Source: DATBHZ01 sp036557185
Lineage (GTDB): Bacteria > Actinomycetota > Acidimicrobiia > IMCC26256 > JAENVU01
DNA: 14,286 bases
Assembly (NCBI GenBank): GCA_036557185.1
Contig: DATBHZ010000141.1
Span: 1 to 14,286, forward strand
Direction: 5' to 3'
Every line of letters starts with the position of its first letter. Position 1 is the stretch's first letter. The notes beneath the pieces are model-generated. The model had not been told where the DNA came from, did not search any database, and saw only the letters and a program-made list of their open reading frames with translations. Made by a program: the position numbers and the translations under genes. Of this stretch, positions 1 to 5,989 are shown one piece after another.

Positions 1-93
1 CGAGGTGCGGGAGCCCGCGAACCTGCCGCAGCCGGCGGTGGGCCGACCAGGTGGAAAATCCTGGGCCGACGGTGAGAGTCCGGATGGGAGAGG
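1..93 (+). promoter_or_regulatory. FMN riboswitch (RFN element), 5' part cut off by the window edge
   Basis: The 3' two thirds of an FMN aptamer can be read directly. The conserved AGCCCGCGA lies at 12-20, and a CCAGG/CCTGG helix (47-51 with 60-64) encloses a GGAAAAT-type loop. The core GCCGACGGT is at 65-73 and the closing AGTCCGGATGGGAGAGG at 77-93. The 5' conserved part (the first P1 strand and the GGCGGT-type loop) must lie before base 1. RFN elements bind FMN and shut off riboflavin synthesis or transport genes. Here the element stands about 85 nt before ribD, so it should control the whole rib run downstream. The family call is firm; only the outer boundary is unknown. Confidence 0.93.
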
Positions 94-130
94 GTGGCGA
101 GCCCGGCGCCGCGCGCGCCCGGCCGATGCC

Positions 131-177
131 GTGCTCCCCGAACGCATCCCGCGGACGCAGATGTCCCGGAGCGTGCG
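131..177 (+). promoter_or_regulatory. Candidate riboswitch expression platform covering the ribD ribosome binding site
   Basis: GTGCTCC at 131-137 can pair with GGAGCGT at 168-174 (five Watson-Crick and two G-U pairs). This would bury the GGAG that serves as ribD ribosome binding site. The same pyrimidine stretch, CTCCC at 134-138, can instead pair with GGGAG at 86-90 inside the closing strand of the aptamer. That gives two mutually exclusive states, as expected for a riboswitch acting on translation. No terminator hairpin with a T-run is seen between 94 and 177. The pairings are seen; the switching model is inferred, and helices this short arise easily in GC-rich DNA. Confidence 0.4.
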
Positions 178-1290
178 GTGACGGAGCGTGGCGATCGCGA
201 AGCGATGGAGCGGGCCCGTGAGGCTGCGTCACGCGCCCGGACCCGCACCGCTCCGAACCCCTGGGTCGGCGCCGTGGTCGTGGGTGCCGACGGCACGGTG
301 CTCGGCACGGGCGCGACGGCCCCTCCCGGCGGACCGCACGCCGAGGTCGAGGCCCTGCACACCGCAGGCGCTCGGGCGCGCGGCGCAACCGTCTATGTGA
401 CCCTCGAGCCCTGCGCGCACCAGGGCCGCACGCCGCCGTGCACCGACGCGCTGATCGAAGCCGGCGTCGCGCGCGTGGTGGTGGCGCTCGAGGATCCCGA
501 TCCGCACGTCTGCGGCGACGGGATCACACGCCTGCGCGCCGCGGGAGTCGACGTGGAGGTCGGCGTCGCGTCCGACGAGGTGGCCCGGGACCTCGCGCCC
601 TACCTGCACCAGCGCCGTACGGGCCGCGCGTTCGTCGTGCTCAAGACTGCGATGAGCCTCGACGGGCGCACTGCAGCCGCGGACGGAAGCTCGCGCTGGA
701 TCACCGGTCCGGAAGCTCGCGCCGACGCACACCGCTTGCGCGCGGCGTCGCAGGCGATCGTCGTCGGTGCAGGCACCGCCCTCGCCGACCGTCCCGCTCT
801 CACCGTTCGGGACGCGGATCCGATGCCGCCTGCCCAGCCGCTGCGGGTCGTGCTCGACGGGCGCGGCCGTGTCGACACGAGCGGTCCGCTCTTCGACACC
901 GCGCTCGCGCCCACACTCGTCGTGACGACGGAGCGTGCACCCGCATCCGCGGTCGACGCCTGGCGCGCGGCGGGTGCCAAGGTCGAGCTGGTGGCCCCCG
1001 CGGCCGAAGGTGTCGACCTCGGCGCGACCTGGGAGCTGCTCGCACGCAGCTACGGCGTGCTCCAGGCGCTCGTCGAGGGCGGCGCCCGCTTGCACGGCTC
1101 GTGCATCGAGCAGCAGTGCGCTGATCAGGTCGTGGCATACATCGCACCGACGCTCCTCGGAACCGGCGGGCTCCCGGGCATCGACTTCGCCGGGCCCGCC
1201 GCGATCGATCAGGCACCGCGGTGGCGCGTGCTCGACGCCGCTCGAATCGGCCAAGACGTGCGCGTCACGCTCGAGCCGGGGGCCGGCTGA
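178..1290 (+). CDS. ribD: Bifunctional diaminohydroxyphosphoribosylaminopyrimidine deaminase / 5-amino-6-(5-phosphoribosylamino)uracil reductase
   Basis: Cytosolic enzyme for the second and third steps of riboflavin synthesis: deamination of the pyrimidine made by GTP cyclohydrolase II, then NADPH-dependent reduction of the ribose. With the GTG at 178 the protein has 370 residues, normal for RibD. The N-terminal zinc deaminase domain shows HAEVEAL (His54) and PCAHQGRTPPC (Cys79, Cys88 as zinc ligands). The reductase domain starts near residue 150 with KTAMSLDGRTA, followed by SRWITG, GAGTALADRP and, near the end, LVEGGA. GTG 178 is chosen because GGAG at 168-171 precedes it with good spacing. 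The frame stays open back to a GTG at 94, but that lies at the edge of the riboswitch and adds 28 residues unlike the family. ATG 205 is another, weaker choice. The stop overlaps ribE by 1 nt (TGATG). Confidence 0.95.
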   Translation: MTERGDREAMERAREAASRARTRTAPNPWVGAVVVGADGTVLGTGATAPPGGPHAEVEALHTAGARARGATVYVTLEPCAHQGRTPPCTDALIEAGVARVVVALEDPDPHVCGDGITRLRAAGVDVEVGVASDEVARDLAPYLHQRRTGRAFVVLKTAMSLDGRTAAADGSSRWITGPEARADAHRLRAASQAIVVGAGTALADRPALTVRDADPMPPAQPLRVVLDGRGRVDTSGPLFDTALAPTLVVTTERAPASAVDAWRAAGAKVELVAPAAEGVDLGATWELLARSYGVLQALVEGGARLHGSCIEQQCADQVVAYIAPTLLGTGGLPGIDFAGPAAIDQAPRWRVLDAARIGQDVRVTLEPGAG

Positions 1291-1907
1291 TGTTCACCGG
1301 CATCATCGAGGAGCTCGGCACGGTCGAGCAGGTCCGTCCGGTGGAGGGCGGTGCGCGGATCGAGGTGCGCGCCGAGAAGGTGCTGGAAGACGCCGTGCTC
1401 GGCGCCTCGATCGCCGTGAACGGCTGCTGTCTCACCGTCGTCGAGCTCGGGCCTGACCGTTGGGCTGCGGATTCCGTCACCGAGACGCTCGAACGCACCA
1501 CGCTCGGCACACTCGTCGTCGGGGATCCGGTGAACCTCGAGCGCCCGGTGACGCTCACGGAGCGCCTGGGCGGCCACCTCGTCCAGGGCCACGTCGACGG
1601 AGTCGGCGAGCTCCTCGCGCGCGACGCACTGCCCGACGGCTCGACGCGCATGCAGTTCTCGGCGCCGCAGGCAATCACGCGCTATGTCGTCGAGAAAGGG
1701 TCGATCGCGATCGACGGCATCAGCCTGACGGTCGCTTCGTTGCGCGACGACGGATTCGACATCGCGGTCATCCCGCACACGCTCGCTGTCACGAACCTCG
1801 GGTGGCGTCAGCCCGACTCCACAGTCAACCTCGAGGTCGACGTGCTCGCGAAGTACGTCGAGCGACTCCTGGGCCACGAGCTCCGGAAGGAGATCACCTC
1901 ATCATGA
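1290..1907 (+). CDS. ribE: Riboflavin synthase, alpha chain
   Basis: Last step of the pathway: two molecules of 6,7-dimethyl-8-ribityllumazine are converted to riboflavin and the 5-amino-6-ribitylaminouracil that RibH reuses. The 205-residue protein starts with the hallmark MFTGIIEELG and has two homologous lumazine-binding barrels, each with its signature: VNGCCLTVV at 43-51 and GISLTVAS at 143-150, with GHLVQGHVDGVG opening the second repeat. The C-terminal helix (NLEVDVLAKYVERLL) is the usual trimerisation segment. The ATG at 1290 overlaps the ribD stop by one base and has a G-rich stretch (1278-1282) as a weak ribosome binding site. The frame is open further upstream, but that part reads as arginine-rich shadow. 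The gene ends in an ATGA overlap with ribBA. The same gene is called ribC in some nomenclatures. Confidence 0.96.
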   Translation: MFTGIIEELGTVEQVRPVEGGARIEVRAEKVLEDAVLGASIAVNGCCLTVVELGPDRWAADSVTETLERTTLGTLVVGDPVNLERPVTLTERLGGHLVQGHVDGVGELLARDALPDGSTRMQFSAPQAITRYVVEKGSIAIDGISLTVASLRDDGFDIAVIPHTLAVTNLGWRQPDSTVNLEVDVLAKYVERLLGHELRKEITSS

Positions 1908-3130
1908 CCTTCGACCACATCGAGAACGCGATCGCGGCGATCGCTCGCGGCGAGATCGTCATCGTCGTCGACGACGAGGATCGCGAGAACGAGGGCGATC
2001 TGATCGTCGCGGCCGACAAGATCACGCCCGAGGCCATGGGCTTCATGGTGCGCCATACGAGCGGTGTGATCTGCATGCCGATGACGGGGGAGCGGCTCGA
2101 CCGTCTGCAGCTCCCGCTCATGGTGTCGCACAACACGGAGTCGCAGCGCACGGCGTTCACGGTGTCGGTCGACGCGCGTGAGGGGACCACGACGGGCATC
2201 TCTGCGATCGACCGCGCGACCACGGTGCAGACCCTCATCTCGCCGAACGCGACGGCGGACGACTTCGTGCGCCCGGGCCACATCTTCCCGTTGCGCTACC
2301 GCGAGGGAGGCGTGCTCAAGCGCGCCGGGCACACCGAGGCCTCGGTCGATCTCGCGCGCCTCGCCGGTCTGGAGCCTGCCGGCGTGCTCGCGGAGGTGGT
2401 CAACGACGACGGCACGATGGCGCGCCTGCCGCAGCTCCAGGCCTTCGCCGCGGAGCACGACCTGCAGCTGATCACCATCGCCGATCTGATCCGTTACCGG
2501 CGTCATCGCGAGAAGCTCGTGCGCCGCGTGTCCGAAGCGCGTATCCCGACCAAGTACGGCGACTTCACGGCGTACGTCTTCGAGAGCCTGCTCGACGGTG
2601 TCGAGCACATCGCGTTCGTGCGCGGCGACGTCGCCGGTCAGGAGCGCGTCCTCGTCCGGGTGCACTCGGAGTGCCTCACCGGCGACGTGTTCGGCTCGAT
2701 GCGCTGCGACTGCGGGCTGCAGCTCGACCGGGCGCTCGAGCAGATCGCGAACGACGGTCAGGGCGTCGTCGTGTACTTGCGAGGTCACGAGGGTCGCGGC
2801 ATCGGGCTCGGCCACAAGCTGCGCGCCTACACACTGCAGGACCAGGGCCGCGACACCGTCGAGGCGAACGAGGAGCTCGGCTTCCCCGCGGACTCCCGGG
2901 AGTACGGCATCGGCTCGCAGATCCTCGTCGACCTCGGGATCACCACGATGCGCGTCATGACGAACAACCCGGCGAAGTACGGCGGCCTCGAGGGCTTCGG
3001 ACTGGAGATCGTCGAGCGCGTCCCGCTCTCGATCGCGCCCAACGAGGAGAACATCGCCTACCTGCGAGCGAAGCAGGAGAAGATGGGCCATCTCCTCGAG
3101 CTCGAGGACGAAGGGCTCGGCGGGAGTTGA
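1904..3130 (+). CDS. ribBA: Bifunctional 3,4-dihydroxy-2-butanone 4-phosphate synthase / GTP cyclohydrolase II
   Basis: Makes both precursors of riboflavin: DHBP from ribulose 5-phosphate, and the pyrimidine precursor plus formate from GTP. The protein has 408 residues, typical of RibBA fusions. The N-terminal DHBP synthase domain (about 1-200) shows DDEDRENEGD at 23-32, RHTSGVICMPM, and TAFTVSVDA followed by GTTTGISA. The C-terminal GTP cyclohydrolase II domain (about 205-400) has the zinc-site cysteines C257, C268 and C270 in HSECLTGDVFGSMRCDCG, then RGHEGRGIGLGHKL and the closing TNNPAKYGGLEG. The start ATG overlaps the ribE stop by 4 nt and follows a strong GGAAGGAG at 1885-1892. No key residue appears to be missing in either half. 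Confidence 0.97.
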   Translation: MTFDHIENAIAAIARGEIVIVVDDEDRENEGDLIVAADKITPEAMGFMVRHTSGVICMPMTGERLDRLQLPLMVSHNTESQRTAFTVSVDAREGTTTGISAIDRATTVQTLISPNATADDFVRPGHIFPLRYREGGVLKRAGHTEASVDLARLAGLEPAGVLAEVVNDDGTMARLPQLQAFAAEHDLQLITIADLIRYRRHREKLVRRVSEARIPTKYGDFTAYVFESLLDGVEHIAFVRGDVAGQERVLVRVHSECLTGDVFGSMRCDCGLQLDRALEQIANDGQGVVVYLRGHEGRGIGLGHKLRAYTLQDQGRDTVEANEELGFPADSREYGIGSQILVDLGITTMRVMTNNPAKYGGLEGFGLEIVERVPLSIAPNEENIAYLRAKQEKMGHLLELEDEGLGGS

Positions 3131-3657
3131 TCACGAAGGTCGACGCGCCCGAGAGCTTCACGACGCTGCGGCTCCGCGGCGACCGGGTGGACGGCGCGGA
3201 CGCTGCCTTTTTCGAGGCGATGTTCTCGGATCCCCGCGTGTACGCGACGCTGGGCGGAGCGCGAGACGCCGCCAACGTGGCCTCGCTCGTCGCGGCGAAG
3301 GTCCGCGAATGGGATCACCACGGGTTCGGTACCTGGGTCCTGCGACCGGCATCGGGCAGCGCGCCGCTCGGCTGGGTCGGCTTGAAGCCGACCAATGTCG
3401 GCGGCCCGGGCGGTACGGAGCTGCTCTACGCGATCGCCGCCGATCACTGGGGCTTCGGCTACGCGACCGAAGCCGCCTCGACCGTTGTCGGGATCGGGGA
3501 CAAGCCGCTGGGGATCGACGAGCTCGTTGCGTTCGCGCTCACGACCAACATCGGGTCTCGTCGCGTCATGGAGCACGTGGGCTTCGGCTACGAACGCGAC
3601 ATCGAGCATGCAGGGCTGCCGCACGCCCTCTACCGAAGGAGATGCCCCGATGGGTGA
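3127..3657 (+). CDS. GNAT-family N-acetyltransferase (RimJ/RimL-like) embedded in the riboflavin operon
   Basis: A 176-residue protein of the acetyl-CoA-dependent GNAT superfamily, nearest in layout to RimJ/RimL-type enzymes (Acetyltransf_3). The first strand reads TTLRLRG, followed by an FFEAMFSDPRVYATLGG segment. The acetyl-CoA loop is WGFGYA at 108-113, preceded by the strand ELLYAIA and followed by NIGSRRVMEHVGF, the usual C-terminal signature. TTG at 3127 is taken as start because it forms a TTGA overlap with the ribBA stop, and the next in-frame start (GTG 3187) would cut into the first strand. AAGGG at 3111-3115 could be its ribosome binding site. The 3' end overlaps ribH by 8 nt. Substrate unknown. 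Position recalls ribT, the GNAT gene of the Bacillus subtilis rib operon, but orthology is not shown. Confidence 0.88.
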   Translation: MITKVDAPESFTTLRLRGDRVDGADAAFFEAMFSDPRVYATLGGARDAANVASLVAAKVREWDHHGFGTWVLRPASGSAPLGWVGLKPTNVGGPGGTELLYAIAADHWGFGYATEAASTVVGIGDKPLGIDELVAFALTTNIGSRRVMEHVGFGYERDIEHAGLPHALYRRRCPDG

Positions 3658-4120
3658 GTACGCCGCCGCAGAGCGCATCGACGGCGCGGGGATGCGGGTC
3701 GCGCTCGTCGTCGCCCGGTTCAACCGGCACATCACCGAAGAGCTGCTCGCCGGCGCACAGCGCGCGCTCGAAGGGACGGGAGTCGCGCCCGGCGACGTGA
3801 CGGTCGCATGGGTCCCCGGGGCGTTCGAGCTGCCGCTCGTCGCCAAGAAGCTCGCCCTCGGCAAGACGTGCGATGCCGTCGTGTGCCTGGGCGCCGTGAT
3901 CCGCGGCGACACGCCTCACTTCGACTTCGTCGCCGGTGAGGCCGCACGCGGGCTCCAGGCCGTCGCGCTCGACACGGGTGTCCCGATCGTCTTCGGGGTG
4001 CTGACCACCGACACGCTGCAGCAGGCCCGCGATCGAATCGGCGGGTGCGAGGGCCACAAGGGCGAGGAGGCGGCGGTGACCGCCCTGGAGATGGTCGCTC
4101 TGCTGCGCGACCTCCCGTGA
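3650..4120 (+). CDS. ribH: 6,7-dimethyl-8-ribityllumazine synthase
   Basis: Condenses 5-amino-6-ribitylaminouracil with DHBP from RibBA to give the lumazine substrate of RibE; family members assemble as pentamers or 60-mer capsids. The 156-residue protein shows every lumazine synthase signature: VARFNRHITEELL near the N-terminus, VPGAFELPL, CLGAVIRGDTPHFDFV with the presumed catalytic His90, PIVFGVLTTDTLQQA, and GHKGEEAAVTALEM close to the C-terminus. The ATG at 3650 lies inside the end of the acetyltransferase gene (8-nt overlap) and is preceded by a strong GAAGGAG at 3635-3641. The stop overlaps the next gene in GTGA. Confidence 0.97.
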   Translation: MGEYAAAERIDGAGMRVALVVARFNRHITEELLAGAQRALEGTGVAPGDVTVAWVPGAFELPLVAKKLALGKTCDAVVCLGAVIRGDTPHFDFVAGEAARGLQAVALDTGVPIVFGVLTTDTLQQARDRIGGCEGHKGEEAAVTALEMVALLRDLP

Positions 4121-4881
4121 CGGCGGCGGAGCGCCCCGCCGGGGCGCCCGTCTACGAGCGGATCGGTCGGACGTACGCACGGACCCGGCGCGCCGACCGC
4201 AGGATCGCAGCGCGGATCACCGACGGGCTCGGCGCCGCTCGATCCGTGCTCAACATCGGCGCCGGCACGGGCAACTACGAGCCCCGAGACCGCAGCGTCG
4301 TGGCGCTCGAGCCCTCGTCGGTCATGCTCGAGCAGCGTGTCCCTGGCAGCGCCCCCGCGGTGCGCGGATCGTGCGAGGCCGTCCCATTCGCGGACGCGAC
4401 CTTCGATGCGGCGATGGCGATACTGACCATGCACCACTGGCTCGACCTCGAGGCCGGGATCGCCGAGATGCAGCGTGTCTCCGCGCGCCAGGTCGTGCTC
4501 GCCTTCGAGCCGAACATGCTCGTTGACTTCTGGCTCATGGACTACTTCCCCGAGATGCGGGATCTCCCGACCGAGCGCCGGGCCCCGCGCGTCGATCGCT
4601 TGGTCGAGCTGCTCGGCGGCACGGCATCCGTCGAACCGGTCCCGGTACCCGCCGACTGCACCGACGGGTTCGGCGGTGCGTTCTGGAACCGTCCCGAGCG
4701 GTATCTCGAGCCGGAGGTCCAGCGCAACACGTCGAACCTCGCGCAGCTCGAACCGAGCGTTCTCGCGCGAGGAAACGCGCGACTGCGCGCGGATCTCGAC
4801 AGCGGCGCGTGGGATCGCCGTTACGGGTCGTTGCGGGCGCTCGACGAATACGAGATGGGTTACCGGCTGATCGTGGCGTAG
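4117..4881 (+). CDS. Class I SAM-dependent methyltransferase, substrate unknown
   Basis: A 254-residue protein of the Methyltransf_11/UbiE-like type. The SAM-binding motif I is VLNIGAGTG at 44-52. The acidic residue ending the second strand is Glu65 in VVALEPS, and a motif with AVPFADATFDAAM and TMHHW marks strands three and four. An N-terminal YERIGRTYARTRRAD helix precedes the fold, as in many small-molecule methyltransferases of this type. GTG at 4117 is chosen because it overlaps the ribH stop by 4 nt; no good separate ribosome binding site is seen, which fits translational coupling. Nothing in the sequence names the substrate. A role in flavin or deazaflavin metabolism is only a guess from position. 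Confidence 0.85.
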   Translation: MTAAERPAGAPVYERIGRTYARTRRADRRIAARITDGLGAARSVLNIGAGTGNYEPRDRSVVALEPSSVMLEQRVPGSAPAVRGSCEAVPFADATFDAAMAILTMHHWLDLEAGIAEMQRVSARQVVLAFEPNMLVDFWLMDYFPEMRDLPTERRAPRVDRLVELLGGTASVEPVPVPADCTDGFGGAFWNRPERYLEPEVQRNTSNLAQLEPSVLARGNARLRADLDSGAWDRRYGSLRALDEYEMGYRLIVA

Positions 4882-4892
4882 CCTGCAGGGTC

Positions 4893-5768
4893 GTGCTACG
4901 ACTCGTCCTTCCCAAGGGCTCACTCGAGCGAGCCACGATGCAGCTCTTCGAGGATGCGGACCTCACCGTCTCGCGCGGCTCCGACGTCGACTACCGGGGC
5001 ACCGTCGACGACCCGCGCGTCCTCGACGTCACGGTCCTGCGGCCGCAGGAGATCCCGCGGTACATCGCGTCCGGCCTGTTCGACGTCGGCATCACGGGCC
5101 GCGACTGGGTCGAGGAGACGGGCGCCGACGTCGTGACCCTGGCCGAGCTCCACTACTCGAAGGCGACCGCCCGGCCGATCCGGATGGTGCTGGCCGTGGC
5201 AGCAGATTCGCCCGCCCAGGCGGTACGGGACCTGCCGGACGGGCTCCGGGTGCACACCGAGTACCCGGAGCTCACGCGGCGGTTCTTCACGGACGCCGGC
5301 GTCGATGCCGACATCACGCTCTCCTACGGCGCGACCGAGGCGAAGATCCCCGAGATCGCCGACGCGGTCGTCGAGATCACCGAGACAGGGCGCGCGTTGC
5401 GCGCTGCGGGTTTGCGCATCCTCGACACGATCCTCGTGTCGTACACGGAGCTGATCGCCAACCCCCGCGCGTACAAGGACCCCGCGAAGCGCAAGGCCAT
5501 GGAGCAGGTCCGGACGCTGCTCGAAGGAGCGCTCGAGGCGCGCGGCCGCGTCCTGGTGAAGCTGAACATCGACGAGGCCAATCTCGATCGCGTGATCAGT
5601 GTGCTCCCGGCGCTCAAGTCGCCCACGATCGCGAAGCTCTTCGGCGAGGGCGGCTACGCGGTCGAGACCGTCGTGGCCAAGTCGGAGATCAACACGCTCA
5701 TCCCCGCACTCAAGGACATCGGCGCGACGGGCATCATCGAGCTGCCGATCGCGAAGATCGTGCATTGA
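4893..5768 (+). CDS. hisG: ATP phosphoribosyltransferase, long form with regulatory domain
   Basis: First, committed step of histidine synthesis: ATP plus PRPP to phosphoribosyl-ATP. The 291 residues match the long form of HisG. The N-terminal LRLVLPKGSLERAT begins the catalytic domain, with DVGITGRDWVEE and, as PRPP-loop region, EIADAVVEITETGRALR. The C-terminal part, about 75 residues from RVLVKLNIDE to ELPIAKIVH, is the ACT-like domain that gives histidine feedback in long HisG, so no HisZ partner is expected. GTG at 4893 starts the protein at VLRLVLPKGS, 11 nt after the methyltransferase stop. Only a close AGGG (4887-4890) precedes it, so the ribosome binding site is poor and coupling is likely. 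No other his gene is in the window. Confidence 0.95.
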   Translation: MLRLVLPKGSLERATMQLFEDADLTVSRGSDVDYRGTVDDPRVLDVTVLRPQEIPRYIASGLFDVGITGRDWVEETGADVVTLAELHYSKATARPIRMVLAVAADSPAQAVRDLPDGLRVHTEYPELTRRFFTDAGVDADITLSYGATEAKIPEIADAVVEITETGRALRAAGLRILDTILVSYTELIANPRAYKDPAKRKAMEQVRTLLEGALEARGRVLVKLNIDEANLDRVISVLPALKSPTIAKLFGEGGYAVETVVAKSEINTLIPALKDIGATGIIELPIAKIVH

Positions 5769-5986
5769 GCGACACCCCGTCGACGAGACGCGGGACCGTG
5801 GTCGCCTTCGACGACGCCCGCGGCCTCGGCGAGATCGAGGCGGCCGACGGGTCTCGCTACGGCTTCCACTGCACGCAGATCTCGGACGGGTCTCGCACGA
5901 TCGCGGTGAAGACGCTCGTCGAGTTCGAGGTGGCGCCCGGGCACCTCGGTACGTGGCAGGCCGTCGGGGTCACGCCGTCGGGCTGA
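5765..5986 (+). CDS. Small cold-shock-domain protein
   Basis: A 73-residue, single-domain protein that resembles bacterial cold-shock (OB-fold) proteins. GTVVAFDDARGLGEIEA fills the place of the first strands and RNP1, YGFHCTQI stands for RNP2, and the end reads VEFEVAPGHLGTWQAVGV. The usual RNP1 aromatic pair (KGFGFI) is replaced by RGLGEI, as in a known divergent group of actinobacterial CSD proteins, so nucleic-acid binding is likely but altered. The start is probably TTG 5765, which overlaps the hisG stop in TTGA. GTG at 5798 would begin directly at the domain but has no better ribosome binding site. It is the last gene of the rib-his run and converges with the GH15 gene 3 nt away. Confidence 0.75.
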   Translation: MSDTPSTRRGTVVAFDDARGLGEIEAADGSRYGFHCTQISDGSRTIAVKTLVEFEVAPGHLGTWQAVGVTPSG

Positions 5987-5989
5987 GGC

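Noticed and set aside
94..177. N-terminal extension of RibD from GTG 94
   Set aside because: GTG 94 directly abuts the end of the riboswitch aptamer, the extra 28 residues do not look like RibD, and GTG 178 has a proper ribosome binding site.
1808..3091. Minus-strand open frame of 427 codons opposite ribBA
   Set aside because: Shadow of ribBA; no domain signature and no ribosome binding site.
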